Assembly (NCBI RefSeq): GCF_042685645.1
Contig: NZ_JBHUNX010000001.1
Location: 558,001-622,000, forward strand
Direction of reading: 5' to 3'
From: Salininema proteolyticum
Lineage (GTDB): Bacteria; Actinomycetota; Actinomycetes; Mycobacteriales; Micromonosporaceae
Length of the DNA: 64,000 nt
This document shows, piece after piece, positions 32,499 through 41,668 of this stretch. Below the pieces are notes generated by a model that had not been told where the DNA came from, made no database searches, and saw only the letters and a program-made list of their open reading frames with translations. Position numbers and translations under genes: made by a program. Position 1 is the first letter of the stretch. Each line of letters starts with the position of its first letter.

Positions 32499-33242
32499 AT
32501 GGAATTGTGGGTCTTTCTACTGATCGGAGCCGTCGCGCTCATCGCCTTCACAATGCACACCAATAAGAAGAAGGCCCAAGCGACCCTCGCCGACGCCGAG
32601 GCCGAAGCGCGTCAGCTCTACGACCGCCTCGGCGGACAGAGCATGAACCTCACCGCGCCCGGCGACAACCCCGCCGCCGGGCAGGCGCTCGCCGACGCCG
32701 GAGAGCGCTACACCGCCGCCGGGTCCGCGTTGGAGCGCGCCTCCTCGGTCGGTCAGTACCGGGCAGCCGCGCAGACGGCCATCGAAGGGCTCTACTACAT
32801 CCGCGCCGGACGCGAGGCCATGGGAATGGACCCCGGCCCCGAGGTTCCGCAGCTGCGCGGCAGCCAGGGCACCGGACAGCTCAAGGAGGACCTCTCCGCC
32901 GAGGTCGACGGGCAGCGCATCACCGCGAGCCCGCGTCCCGACGACGAGAACACGCACTATTACCCGGGCGGCCGCGTCGACGGACGCCCCGTCCCCGCCG
33001 GCTGGTACTCCACGCCGTGGTGGAAGCCCGCCCTCGCGGGCGTCGCCGGGGGACTGGCCGGCGTCATGGTCTTCAACGCGCTCCTCGCTCCCGCCTATGC
33101 AGGCGGCATGGTCGAAGGTGCCGACCCAGGCGCGGCCGACGGAGACCCGACCGGCGGTGACGCTGGGGGAGAGGGCGACGCCGGAGACGGCGGCGGTGAC
33201 GACTTCGGGGATATGGGGGACATGGGAGGCATGGACTTCTAG
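32499..33242 (+). CDS. Membrane protein with glycine/aspartate-rich C-terminus, unknown function
   Basis: A 247-residue protein with a transmembrane helix at residues 3-17, a helical middle part, and a second hydrophobic segment at about residues 176-200 (WWKPALAGVAGGLAGVMVFNALL). The last 40 residues are rich in Gly, Asp and Met (GGDDFGDMGDMGGMDF). Proteins of this shape are common in actinobacteria next to unrelated genes; I cannot assign a function. Good start at ATG 32499 and a clear terminator downstream. Confidence 0.75.
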   Translation: MELWVFLLIGAVALIAFTMHTNKKKAQATLADAEAEARQLYDRLGGQSMNLTAPGDNPAAGQALADAGERYTAAGSALERASSVGQYRAAAQTAIEGLYYIRAGREAMGMDPGPEVPQLRGSQGTGQLKEDLSAEVDGQRITASPRPDDENTHYYPGGRVDGRPVPAGWYSTPWWKPALAGVAGGLAGVMVFNALLAPAYAGGMVEGADPGAADGDPTGGDAGGEGDAGDGGGDDFGDMGDMGGMDF

Positions 33243-33308
33243 CCCGGAACGGGCCGGATCCCCGGCCTCCGCCTCCTGAGCCGGGACCTCCGGTCCGGAA
33301 GACTTCGC

Positions 33309-33339
33309 GACCGCCGCGCCGCTGGTGCGGCGGTCTTTT
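33309..33339 (+). terminator. Terminator with T-run
   Basis: GACCGCCGC (33309-33317) pairs with GCGGCGGTC (33327-33335), followed by TTTTC. It ends the upstream plus-strand gene and abuts the stop of the convergent GNAT gene. Confidence 0.8.
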
Positions 33340-34368
33340 CTATGCCAGTTCTTTCTGGTAGCACTCGGCCATCCCGAGCATCCGGTATCCCATGGCCTCG
33401 TTGACCGCGACCATGTGGTCGTTGACGGTGGCATTGCCGGTGTGGACGTACCGTATCCGGGGGCGGTAGGAGCGGAGTTGCCGCTGGTTGGCGATCTTCA
33501 CGAGGAGGCCCAGACGGTGCCCCCGGTGGTCGGGGTCGGCGATCGTGTCCCCTTGGCGCGCGATGAGCTCGTCGCCCGGGGCCGTTTCCAACTGGGACAT
33601 GGCCGCGACGGTCCCGGTCTCTTCGTGGACGGCGATCGTCCGCAGGGACAGCAGCCCGCGCCGGCGTGCCTGGCGTTCCCGGGCGCGGACCTTTTCAACG
33701 GTGATCTCGGCGGGCTGCAGATCCATGTCGCCGAGAGGCATGTCGGTGTACATCCTGCCCTCCAGGTAGGCGATGCCCTCGGCGTACTCGTCCGGAGCCG
33801 GATCGGGGAAGGAGACGATGCGGTAGCCCTCGGCCTTGGCCAACGCCTCTCGGTAAAGCGCGTCCAGGCGGTCCTCTTTTACCTCGAGCAGGTCGACGCG
33901 GCGTACGGCGGTTTCCAGGGTCGGACCATATCCCTGGGCGGCGGCGAAGCCGACGGCGTGCCCGTCGACTCCGGAACCTTCATAGGGTTTGAGGAACCAG
34001 GAGACGACCGTGGTGCGTTCTTCTCGGCGTGCCTGGTCCTCGATGGCTCCCAGGAGGAGGCGAGCGTAGCCCTTACGGCGGTGATCGGGGTGGACTTTAA
34101 CGGTCGCGCCCGCCAGGTGAGTGTTGTCGGCATCGTAGAGACGGGCCTCGGCACAGGAGACGACGGAGCCGTCCACGGAGCCCACCCAGTGGAGTCGGCG
34201 GACCTCTTCGGGCCGGGCCATGTGCCCGAGAAGCAGCTCGGCCTCTGAGGGGGTCTCGAAGTTTGCGAAGTCGTGGTCGTCGACGGTCTGGCAAAGCTCG
34301 AGCCATTGGTCGACGGTGTCGTGGTCGAGCGGGTCGAGCGCGCTGATCTCCAGTTGTCCATTGGTCAT
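33340..34368 (-). CDS. Double-domain GNAT N-acetyltransferase
   Basis: A 342-residue protein with two GNAT folds. The first has the acetyl-CoA loop VHPDHRRKGYARLLL at about residues 100-114; the second has the degenerate loop ADPDHRGHRLGLLVK at about residues 274-288 and VNDHMVAVNEAMGYRMLG near the end. Tandem GNATs of this size include mycothiol synthase-like and aminoglycoside-modifying relatives, but the substrate is not evident. Start ATG 34368 gives a sensible N-terminus; the longer frame to 34422 lacks a ribosome-binding site. Confidence 0.85.
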   Translation of the reverse strand: MTNGQLEISALDPLDHDTVDQWLELCQTVDDHDFANFETPSEAELLLGHMARPEEVRRLHWVGSVDGSVVSCAEARLYDADNTHLAGATVKVHPDHRRKGYARLLLGAIEDQARREERTTVVSWFLKPYEGSGVDGHAVGFAAAQGYGPTLETAVRRVDLLEVKEDRLDALYREALAKAEGYRIVSFPDPAPDEYAEGIAYLEGRMYTDMPLGDMDLQPAEITVEKVRARERQARRRGLLSLRTIAVHEETGTVAAMSQLETAPGDELIARQGDTIADPDHRGHRLGLLVKIANQRQLRSYRPRIRYVHTGNATVNDHMVAVNEAMGYRMLGMAECYQKELA

Positions 34369-34426
34369 GACCGGATTCTCCCCGGAAGGGGACCAACGAG
34401 GCAATTGAATTCCTCCGGGCATGCGA

Positions 34427-34452
34427 AAGGCCCGGCCGGGCAGCCGGGCCTT
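34427..34452 (-). terminator. Terminator after the DUF4190 gene
   Basis: A 10-bp stem AAGGCCCGGC/GCCGGGCCTT followed on the minus strand by TTTCG, 17 nt after the stop. Confidence 0.75.
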
Positions 34453-34468
34453 GAAGTCCGCGAACCGG

Positions 34469-34825
34469 TTATCCGGTGATGTCGTAGACGTCCTCGCAGG
34501 ACTGCTGCTCCGAGGGAGTCATGGAATCGTAGTTGTCCTCACAGAGCTGCTTGGCGGCCCCGAAGATCAGGAAGTACACGGCGATCGCGATGATCATGGA
34601 CAGGATGCCGGTGACCAGGCCGGCGATGCCCATGCCCTTACCGGAACCGGCCTTGCTGGCCTTCACGATGCCGATGATGCCGAAGATGATCGCCAGCAGG
34701 GCCAGCACGAAGCTGATGAGGTTGATGATCGGAATGAACGCGAGGACGATCGCGATGATGCCGAGGACGAGGGCAGTGATGGCCATGCCATTACCTTGCT
34801 TGACCGGAGGCTGCGGTTGAACCAT
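34469..34825 (-). CDS. DUF4190-family small membrane protein
   Basis: A 118-residue protein with two to three hydrophobic segments. It has the family core NGMAITALVLGIIAIVLAFIP and the mirrored second block GMGIAGLVTGILSMIIAI. The C-terminal tail outside the membrane holds two cysteines (QLCEDNYD, QSCEDVYD) that could form a disulfide. Function is unknown for the family. It is divergent from the first of three paralogous Pro-Gly-Tyr-rich membrane protein genes, whose products also combine a short tail with similar helices. Confidence 0.8.
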   Translation of the reverse strand: MVQPQPPVKQGNGMAITALVLGIIAIVLAFIPIINLISFVLALLAIIFGIIGIVKASKAGSGKGMGIAGLVTGILSMIIAIAVYFLIFGAAKQLCEDNYDSMTPSEQQSCEDVYDITG

Positions 34826-34905
34826 GTCCTAATTCTCCTCTGTTGAAAAGGGAGGTCTAAACGGGCATCATCAGGATACTAGAGGCCTGCCCTCGCAATG
34901 GCACC

Positions 34906-34921
34906 GTACTGGTGTACAAAG
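34906..34921 (+). promoter_or_regulatory. Promoter element shared by two paralogous genes (copy 1)
   Basis: The sequence CGTACTGGTGTACAAA recurs as CGTATTGGTGTACAAA before the next paralogue (35715-35730), each about 43-59 nt before the ATG. TACAAA may serve as the -10 hexamer. The flanking GCCCCCGCGCC and GAGAAAGGAAGCCTTC sequences are also shared. Confidence 0.55.
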
Positions 34922-34963
34922 AGGGGTGCCGCCCCCGCGCCAGACATGAGAAAGGAAGCCTTC

Positions 34964-35599
34964 ATGGCTTATGACAACTACGGGCAGCAGCCCCAGCCCG
35001 GCGGATACCCTCCCCAACAGCAGCCCGGTGGCTATCCGCCCCAACAACAACCGGGCGGTTATCCGCCCCAGCAGCCGGGTGCCTATCCTCCGCCTCAGCA
35101 ACCCGGTGGCTATCCCCCTCCGCAACAGCCGGGAGGTTATCCTCCGCAGGGCGGCTACCCGCCGGCCGGTTACCCCCAGCCGGGCTACGGGGGACACCCG
35201 AACATGGCGATTCCGCCGCAGAGCATGCCCGGGCGAATGAAAGCGGCCGTCGTGCTGCTGTGGATTTCGTTTGGCCTGGGCATCATCGCCGTTCCGCTGC
35301 TCTTTGCCGCCATCAGCCTCCTCGAAGCGGCCGGCGGGGACGTCGATACCCTCTACGTACTCGCTCTGTTCAACATCGTCCTGCTAGTCCTCCAGCTGAT
35401 CGGGCTCATCGGGGCGCACCTGCGCCAGAACTGGGGCCGACTCATGCTGATAGGTCTCTGCGTTGTCGGAACCCTCTCGCAGGTCTGGCAGCTCATTGAA
35501 ATGGAGTCTCCCGGGGCGGGGACGGTCGGCATCGCGATCAACCTCCTGGCGATCATGTTCCTGGCCAACAAAGAAGCCAAGGCATACTGCGGCGCCTGA
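34964..35599 (+). CDS. Pro/Gly/Gln/Tyr-rich membrane protein, paralogue 1
   Basis: A 211-residue protein. Residues 1-85 are a cytoplasmic low-complexity tail with about seven PGGYPPQ/PGAYPP units. Residues 88-200 contain four hydrophobic helices and a basic HLRQNWGR loop shared by all three paralogues, and it ends NKEAKAYCGA. Such tails occur in actinobacterial polar-growth and stress membrane proteins and can mediate assembly, but no function is established. ATG 34964 follows a GAAAGGAAG site. First of three tandem paralogues. Confidence 0.82.
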   Translation: MAYDNYGQQPQPGGYPPQQQPGGYPPQQQPGGYPPQQPGAYPPPQQPGGYPPPQQPGGYPPQGGYPPAGYPQPGYGGHPNMAIPPQSMPGRMKAAVVLLWISFGLGIIAVPLLFAAISLLEAAGGDVDTLYVLALFNIVLLVLQLIGLIGAHLRQNWGRLMLIGLCVVGTLSQVWQLIEMESPGAGTVGIAINLLAIMFLANKEAKAYCGA

Positions 35600-35714
35600 T
35601 CCGCCGAGTTCTCACCCGGGGTCCGCTCTCGTAACGGGCCCCGGTTCTTCTCGTTCCGGCCGAGAGCAGAACGTGGTCGGCCCCGGTCCACTCCTCACCG
35701 CCCTCGCTCCGTTG

Positions 35715-35730
35715 TCGTATTGGTGTACAA
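35715..35730 (+). promoter_or_regulatory. Promoter element shared by two paralogous genes (copy 2)
   Basis: CGTATTGGTGTACAAA differs at one base from the element before paralogue 1. The duplication therefore included the promoter, so both genes are probably expressed under the same conditions. Confidence 0.55.
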
Positions 35731-35773
35731 AATAAGAACAGCCCCCGCGCCCGAAACGAGAAAGGAAGCCTTC

Positions 35774-36340
35774 ATGGCTTATGACAACAACGGGCAGCAG
35801 CCCCAACCCGGCGGATACCCTCCCCAGCAGGAGCCCGGAGGTTACCCGCCCCAACAACAATCGGGAGTCCATCCGCAGCAGCCGGGCGCCTACCCTCCGC
35901 AGGGCGGCTACCAGCAGGCCGGTTACGGCGGCTACCCGAACATGCCCATACCGCCGAGGAAGATGCCCGGACGCGTCGTGACCGCCGCCGTTCTCATGTG
36001 GATCTCCTTCGGGTTCACCGCAATCGGGCTCCTGTTCCTCTTCGCCGCGGCCGGCATCCTCAGCGCGGTCGACGCCCCCGTCCCCGACGAGGTTCCCATC
36101 TTCCTCGCCATCACCGCCGTCGTCTGGGTCATCCAGCTGGTCGGGCTCATCGCACTCCACATGCGCAAGAACTGGGGCCGCATCGCCCTCATCGCCATCT
36201 GCGCGGTGAGCATTCTCAGCCTCGTGTGGCAGTTCGTCGAGAGCGACTCCGTCGGGACCGGAACGGTCAGCGTGGCGATCAACGTCCTCGTGATCGTCTT
36301 CCTGGCCAACAAGGACGCCAAGGACTACTGCAGCGAATAA
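35774..36340 (+). CDS. Pro/Gly/Gln/Tyr-rich membrane protein, paralogue 2
   Basis: A 188-residue protein. It begins with the same MAYDN.GQQPQPGGYPP residues as paralogue 1 but has a shorter tail (about four repeats), then MPGRVVTAAVLMWISFGF and the same four-helix membrane part with HMRKNWGR and NKDAKDYC at the end. The 5' region, promoter and first codons are nearly identical to those of paralogue 1, so this is a recent local duplication. Its stop overlaps the start of paralogue 3 by one base. Confidence 0.82.
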   Translation: MAYDNNGQQPQPGGYPPQQEPGGYPPQQQSGVHPQQPGAYPPQGGYQQAGYGGYPNMPIPPRKMPGRVVTAAVLMWISFGFTAIGLLFLFAAAGILSAVDAPVPDEVPIFLAITAVVWVIQLVGLIALHMRKNWGRIALIAICAVSILSLVWQFVESDSVGTGTVSVAINVLVIVFLANKDAKDYCSE

Positions 36341-36738
36341 TGGCGTACGACGAGACTTCCCGGAGGGAGATGCCGGGGCCGCTCTTGGCGTCGGTGGTCA
36401 TTCTGTGGATCTCAATTGGCATCGCTACCCTGGCTTTGGGCGGCTTTCTGGCATTCAGGATCCTGGGGGAGGCGGCCGTGCCTCCGCCAGTCCTCATGAC
36501 CGCGTTCATCGGTGTGGTCCTGTGGACGGTGCAGCTGGCGGCTCTGGTAGCCGTCCACCTGAGACGGAACTGGGGGCGGCTCGTCCTCATGGTGCTCAGC
36601 CTTCTCGGCATTTTCGGTCCGTTGATTCTGATGTTCTCCGGGCTGCCGGTGATCATCGGGTTGACGGGGGTCGCAGTGAACGTCGCCGTCTTCACCATGC
36701 TCGCCCAGGAGTCGTCCGAAGCCTACTGCGACGCCTGA
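36340..36738 (+). CDS. Membrane protein, paralogue 3 without the repeat tail
   Basis: A 132-residue protein that starts MAYDETSRREMPGP, lacks the Pro-Gly-Tyr repeats, and keeps the four helices with HLRRNWGR and the SSEAYCDA ending. The TAATG overlap with paralogue 2 indicates translational coupling. Of the three it has diverged most. No ribosome-binding site other than the coding end of paralogue 2 is seen. Confidence 0.82.
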   Translation: MAYDETSRREMPGPLLASVVILWISIGIATLALGGFLAFRILGEAAVPPPVLMTAFIGVVLWTVQLAALVAVHLRRNWGRLVLMVLSLLGIFGPLILMFSGLPVIIGLTGVAVNVAVFTMLAQESSEAYCDA

Positions 36739-36793
36739 AACACCGAGTCCATTGCCGGGGTCCGCGCTCGCCGCGGGCCCCGGTTCCCATCTT

Positions 36794-37084
36794 CTATGCC
36801 AGCAGCAGAATGCAGTCGGCGTCAGTCCATCCCTCGCGGCCGTCGTATCCGCCGGAGGTGACGGTCACCGGCCAGACGTCGCCGGATTCGCTGTGGACGG
36901 TCACCTCGGTGTCCCGGGTGAGCCACACTTCGCTGCCGCTCCCGTCGGCATTCTCGGTCAGGGCGGTGAACGAGCATCCGACGACGCCCGGTGCCCCGTC
37001 GGTGGCCTGTGCCGGAGCGGATGCCAGTCCGACGGCCCCAAGGGTGGCGAGGCCGGCGGCTGCCATGGTTATCGCACGCTTCAT
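36794..37084 (-). CDS. Small secreted protein with two cysteines
   Basis: A 96-residue protein starting at ATG 37084 with a Sec signal peptide (KRAITMAAAGLATLGAVGLASAPAQA, cleavage near residue 27). The mature 69 residues contain two cysteines (VGCSF and DADCILLL) that could pair, and several charged loops. The family is not recognised. It is followed by a fairly AT-rich promoter region and converges on the membrane-protein paralogue 3. Confidence 0.7.
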   Translation of the reverse strand: MKRAITMAAAGLATLGAVGLASAPAQATDGAPGVVGCSFTALTENADGSGSEVWLTRDTEVTVHSESGDVWPVTVTSGGYDGREGWTDADCILLLA

Positions 37085-37507
37085 GGTGTCTCCCATCTGT
37101 TGCGACGCATCGAAATGCGTTAGACGATCTCCGCACGATATCGGTTCCGCGCCGAACGCACAAGACCGGCTCCAGGAAGTGATACTCATCACATCATCAA
37201 TGCGAGCGATTCGGCCGGTGTCGCGCTTACCGGCCGACTAGGCAGTGACGAAGGTCAATAGATTCCCCGCTCGCAGCGCCGCCACAGAATAGGCAATGTC
37301 CTTTCTGTTTCCTTGTCCCGCATGCCGGACGGCATCGTGCACTCAGTATTGAGAAGCTTGCACATTTGGGACCGTAATGCCATTCTCAGACGCAGGGCCC
37401 GAACCCGGGCCCGCTTGTCCCCCTCGGAGAATCCGTCGGCCGCGACCTCAACGCGGTACGGAGTGGAGGGAAGGACAGGCCCCTCAACAGGACAGGAGTC
37501 TGAGTCC
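37085..37507. other. Intergenic region before the subtilisin gene
   Basis: No frame here is convincing on either strand. It must hold the promoters of the small secreted protein (minus strand) and the secreted subtilisin (plus strand, ATG 37508 with an ACAGGAG site). The stretch around 37180-37390 is less GC-rich than the neighbours. Confidence 0.5.
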
Positions 37508-40500
37508 ATGCGACAAAGACGCGCACGCAAGGTCCTCGCGGCCGCGGGTGTCGGAATCCTCGTTCCACTCGCCGTAGGCGAGTCCGCACTCGCCCAAGAG
37601 GATCAGGTCGGCGCCCTCCTCGACTCCAAGGTGGACGCGAGTCTGCTCTCGGAGATCGAAGCCGAGGGTGACACCGAACTCTGGCTGCGGTTCGCGGGCG
37701 AGGCCGATTTCGACGCGGCGCGAGCGGCGGAGAGCAAGGAGGCGAAGGCCGAGGCGTCGGTCCAGGCGGCTAAAGAGTTCGCCGTCGACTCCCAGAAGGA
37801 GGCCGTCGACGTCCTCGAGTCCGCCGGCGCCGACTTCGAGACCTACTGGGCCTCTTCCACCGTGAAGGTCCAGGGCGACATCGAACTGCTCGAGGACCTG
37901 GTCGTCCTCGACTCGGTCGAGTCCGTCGTCGAGGCCCCGGAGATCAGCCTCATCGACCCCGTCGAGAAGACCGACGCCGACCCCTCCCCGCAGGCCACCG
38001 AGTGGGGCCTGGACGACATCGGCGCTCCCGACGTCTGGGACATGGGTTACGACGGAGATGGCGTGACCGTCGCCTTCGTCGACACCGGCGCCGACTACAC
38101 CCACCCGGCGATCACGGACCAGTACCGTGGCAACAACGGGGACGGGACCTTCTCCCACGACTACAACTACTTCGACGTCCAGGGCTCCTGCGGCGACGAA
38201 CCCTGCGACACCGACACCCACGGCACGCACGTCACCGGCACCATGGTCGGCGACGACGGCGAGGGTAACCAGATCGGCGTCGCTCCCGGCGCGGACTGGA
38301 TCGGCGTCAACGGCTGCTGCCCCAGCCTGGAGGCCCTGCTGGAGTCCGGCGAGTGGATCGCCGCTCCGACCGACTGGGAGGGGAACAACCCCGACCCGTC
38401 GCAGGCCCCCGACGTGGTCAACAACTCCTGGGGCACCACCGCCCCCGGTTACGACCCGTTCTACGTCGACATCGTCGACCTGTGGCACGCCGGCGGGATC
38501 ATTCCCGTGACGTCCTTGGGCAACAGCGGTCCATCGTGCAACACGGCCGGCAGCCCGGGCATTTACCCGAACGTCATCGGTGTGGGCGCCTACGACTCCG
38601 GTCAGAACATCGCGAGCTTCTCCGCGCGCGGACCGGGCGTCGACGGCCAGATCAAGCCGGACATCTCGGCCCCGGGCGCGGGCGTGCGCTCCTCCGTTCC
38701 CGGCGGCGGCTACGCCTCCTACTCGGGCACGTCCATGGCCGCTCCGCACGTTGCGGGGCAGATCGCTCTGCTCCTCAGCGCCGCTCCGCAGCTCAAGGGC
38801 GACTATGACAGCGTCTACGAGCTCCTCACCGGAACCGCTCGGCCCAAGGCCGACGACCAGTGCGGCAGCGAGGGCGACGCGAACAACGTCTACGGCAACG
38901 GCATGGTCGACGCGGTCGCGATGATCAACAACGCCCCGATCGGCGACGTCGGCGACCTGGAGGCCAGTGTCGTCAACGCCGACGGCGAGGGCCTGGCCGG
39001 CGCCGAGGTGACGCTGTCCAACGGCGAGCGCGAGCGCGAGCTCACCACCGAAGCCGACGGCACCGTTTCTGCGAAGCTGACGGCCGGGGACTGGGACTAC
39101 AGCGTCTCCGCCTTCGGTTACGGGGCGGCCTCCGGCACGATCACCATCGAGATGGACACGGTCAACGAGTTCACCTGGACGCTGGAGTCGGTCGAGTCCG
39201 GCACCGTGGCGGGCACCGTCGTCGACGGGGACGGCCACGGCTGGCCCCTCGGCGGCACCGTTTCCGCGGCCGACGGCCAAGTGGTGGCCGAGGCCGACCC
39301 GATCACCGGCGAGTTCTCCATGGAGCTTCCGGCCGGCGAGTGGGACCTGACCGTCGACCCCGAGTACCGGGGCTACCAGACGACCACCGCCACCGCCTCC
39401 ACGGGCACCGAGGACCTCGTCGTCGAGGTCTCCGGTGAGTCCTGTGCCGCTCCGGGCTACGGTTTCGACCCGCTCGGCGAGCAGTTCGAGAGCGGTGCCG
39501 GCGGCTGGGAGATCGTCAACAACGGCGACTACGCCTGGACGTACGACTCCGGACGCGTCAACTCCACTCCCGGTTCGGACGGGTTCGCCATGGCGGACTC
39601 CGACGAGGCCGGGGTCGGCGCGACCGTGGACACCGAGCTGATCAGCCCGGTGTTCGACCTGAGCAGTGCCGATGACAAGACGCTCACGTGGGCCAACGAC
39701 TACAACCACCTGAGCAACTCGCAGGCTGATGTGCTGCTGTCCGTCGACGGCGGCGACTCCTGGGAGTCGATCTGGTCGGCCTCCTCCGACGTCCGCGACT
39801 CGACTGAGTCGGTCGACCTCTCCGCTTGGGGCGACGCCACTGAGGCGCAGCTGAAGTTCCACTACGTCGACGGCGGTTCGTGGGCCTGGTGGTGGGCGGT
39901 CGACGACGTCATGATCGGCGACGCCGAGTGCGTCCAGCAGGAGGGCGGTATCGTTCGCGGCACCGTCACCAGCACCGACACCGGTGAGCCGCTGGCGGGC
40001 GCCATCGTCTCCGGCGCCGGCGCGTCGACTTCCACCGACGAGGACGGCTCCTACTGGATGTTCGTTCCCGACACCGGCGACGTCGAGCTGACCGCCACGA
40101 TGGAGGACTTCGGTTCCAGCGTCACCACGGTGGCCATCGAGGACTCCAGCGTCTCCGAGGTTGCGATGGAGATCGGCACGGCCCACATCAAGGTCTCGGA
40201 CGAGCGTCTCGCGACGAGCGTCCAGCAGGGCGGTTCCTGGACCTTCGAGCTGGAGCTGCGCAATGTCGGTTCGGCTCCGGGCGTGGTCGACTTCGCCGCC
40301 TCCGACGGCGAGTTCGAGATGATGGGCGAGGTCGACGCGGCCGCCGCGTCGTGGCTCTCCGTTGAGCCCGCTCGCGTCACCGTCGAGCCGGACGAGACCG
40401 TCGTCGTCGAGGTGACCGTCTCGGGCGAGGGCATCGACCAGCCGGGCACCTACACGGCCATGCTGGGCGTCGATTACGTCAGTCCGGGTGAATCTCCGGG

Positions 40501-40807
40501 CGTTGAGGTGTCCATGTTGGTCGTACCCCGGCCTCAGCAGGGTAAGCTCGACGGCAGTGTCGAAGCGGTGACCTGCGACGGCACGGTCGTCGATCTGTCG
40601 GGCGCACAGGTCCAGCTGCGGGACCCGCAGGGCGGGACGAGCCACTTCGTCACCGGCGAGGATGGTTCGTACGAGCGCTGGTTGACCGCCGGTACCTACA
40701 CGATTATCGTTTCCAAGGACGGTTACGCGGCAGACTTCGATTCTGTCGAAGTGAAGGCCGGACGAAACAACGCCTCTGCCTTCAGCCTGGCCGAACTCGG
40801 CTGCTGA
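37508..40807 (+). CDS. Large secreted subtilisin-family serine protease (bacillopeptidase F-like)
   Basis: A 1,099-residue secreted S8 protease. Signal peptide residues 1-29, an inhibitor-like propeptide to about 160, then the catalytic domain with D192 (FVDTGAD), H238 (DTHGTHVTG) and S409 (SGTSMAAPHVAG). After the protease come two carboxypeptidase-regulatory-like beta domains (about 480-640), a MAM/jelly-roll-like segment with EQFESGAGGWEI and SWAWWWAVDDVMIG (about 650-810), and two further regulatory-like repeats with NEW domains at the C-terminus. This layout matches bacillopeptidase F. It probably digests extracellular protein. Confidence 0.92.
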   Translation: MRQRRARKVLAAAGVGILVPLAVGESALAQEDQVGALLDSKVDASLLSEIEAEGDTELWLRFAGEADFDAARAAESKEAKAEASVQAAKEFAVDSQKEAVDVLESAGADFETYWASSTVKVQGDIELLEDLVVLDSVESVVEAPEISLIDPVEKTDADPSPQATEWGLDDIGAPDVWDMGYDGDGVTVAFVDTGADYTHPAITDQYRGNNGDGTFSHDYNYFDVQGSCGDEPCDTDTHGTHVTGTMVGDDGEGNQIGVAPGADWIGVNGCCPSLEALLESGEWIAAPTDWEGNNPDPSQAPDVVNNSWGTTAPGYDPFYVDIVDLWHAGGIIPVTSLGNSGPSCNTAGSPGIYPNVIGVGAYDSGQNIASFSARGPGVDGQIKPDISAPGAGVRSSVPGGGYASYSGTSMAAPHVAGQIALLLSAAPQLKGDYDSVYELLTGTARPKADDQCGSEGDANNVYGNGMVDAVAMINNAPIGDVGDLEASVVNADGEGLAGAEVTLSNGERERELTTEADGTVSAKLTAGDWDYSVSAFGYGAASGTITIEMDTVNEFTWTLESVESGTVAGTVVDGDGHGWPLGGTVSAADGQVVAEADPITGEFSMELPAGEWDLTVDPEYRGYQTTTATASTGTEDLVVEVSGESCAAPGYGFDPLGEQFESGAGGWEIVNNGDYAWTYDSGRVNSTPGSDGFAMADSDEAGVGATVDTELISPVFDLSSADDKTLTWANDYNHLSNSQADVLLSVDGGDSWESIWSASSDVRDSTESVDLSAWGDATEAQLKFHYVDGGSWAWWWAVDDVMIGDAECVQQEGGIVRGTVTSTDTGEPLAGAIVSGAGASTSTDEDGSYWMFVPDTGDVELTATMEDFGSSVTTVAIEDSSVSEVAMEIGTAHIKVSDERLATSVQQGGSWTFELELRNVGSAPGVVDFAASDGEFEMMGEVDAAAASWLSVEPARVTVEPDETVVVEVTVSGEGIDQPGTYTAMLGVDYVSPGESPGVEVSMLVVPRPQQGKLDGSVEAVTCDGTVVDLSGAQVQLRDPQGGTSHFVTGEDGSYERWLTAGTYTIIVSKDGYAADFDSVEVKAGRNNASAFSLAELGC

Positions 40808-40814
40808 GGCGATG

Positions 40815-40836
40815 GCGCCACACATATCCGTGGCGC
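40815..40836 (+). other. Hairpin after the subtilisin gene
   Basis: A seven-bp stem GCGCCAC/GTGGCGC 8 nt after the stop codon. It could end transcription or belong to the structured region that follows. No T-run is present. Confidence 0.4.
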
Positions 40837-40932
40837 ATGGACTCCCGGAGCGATCCGGGTGAAATAGTGACACTGCGGGAGACGCGATCCCGGAGCGAAT
40901 GGGGCCCAGGCTCCATCGGGTGAGCGTCTGGT

Positions 40933-40963
40933 CGGCGGGGAGCGATCCCCGCCGGCCGTTTTT
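40933..40963 (+). terminator. Rho-independent terminator before the next gene
   Basis: A nine-bp stem CGGCGGGGA/TCCCCGCCG with a GCGA loop followed by GGCCGTTTTT. It ends the subtilisin transcript about 71 nt before the next ATG. Confidence 0.8.
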
Positions 40964-41033
40964 CGTTCTTCGGCCTCTTGGCCCTCATCGAGTACTCTTG
41001 GTGCCGGTCTCCAATGTGAAAGGGCTTCCAGAC

Positions 41034-41372
41034 ATGACGATCACGCACGAACGAGTGAAAAAGACCCGCGAGGCGATGACCGCCAACCTCGCGGAGCTGC
41101 GCGAGCGCCGCGATTCCATCAAGAGGGAGCTGGACGAGAAGGCCGAGGGCCTGACCGCCGCCGGGCTCGGCGAGGCCGTGGACAAGGTCGCCGCGATGAC
41201 GGTTGACCTGGTCAATCCGCTCGACGACCTGATGGGGAAGACGCAGGGGCTTCTCGCGGTCCTGGACAAGGTCGACGAGTTCCTGGAGGCCGGCGACGCC
41301 GAGAAGGCCACGGCGCTCTATGAGGCCGCGCGCGAGGCGGCGTCCGAGACCACCTCCGACAAGGACGAATAA
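41034..41372 (+). CDS. Small helical protein of unknown function
   Basis: A 112-residue protein beginning MTITHERVKKTREAMTANL and made mostly of charged helix with an EKA/EAAREAASE tail. No membrane segment or signal peptide. The ATG at 41034 sits at the start of the only convincing frame; a longer frame to 40899 crosses the terminator. No family is recognised. It may be a DNA- or protein-binding coiled coil. Confidence 0.6.
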   Translation: MTITHERVKKTREAMTANLAELRERRDSIKRELDEKAEGLTAAGLGEAVDKVAAMTVDLVNPLDDLMGKTQGLLAVLDKVDEFLEAGDAEKATALYEAAREAASETTSDKDE

Positions 41373-41668
41373 AGTCCATAGAAGACGATTGTCTTAGCTT
41401 TAGTGTTCTGCCGCAAGGGATTACGGCTGCCAGGACGATCGGGCCGCATCCCGGAGCCCCGACGTGGCCGCATTTACGCAGTAAAAACCAACAGTATTGT
41501 CCATTACCGGTGCGCATTCATCGATCGATGGTGACTATAGGGATCCCCCGTCTCACTGAAAGTGGCCCCGTGTCTCGGGTCGCCGATTTCCCGTACTACG
41601 GTCTATACGGTTAGCTCATGTTTCAGGTTCCCTGGAATTCCCCACCGAGCCAACGGAAGAGAAGTGCC

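Noticed and set aside
37484..40873. Very long minus-strand open frame opposite the subtilisin gene
   Set aside because: High-GC DNA produces long antisense frames. The plus-strand protein has a signal peptide and catalytic triad; the minus frame has no recognisable content.
40808..41033. Possible riboswitch between the subtilisin and a small helical gene
   Set aside because: Several hairpins and GGGTGA sequences occur, but I could not match a known riboswitch core, and the region ends with a terminator of the upstream gene.
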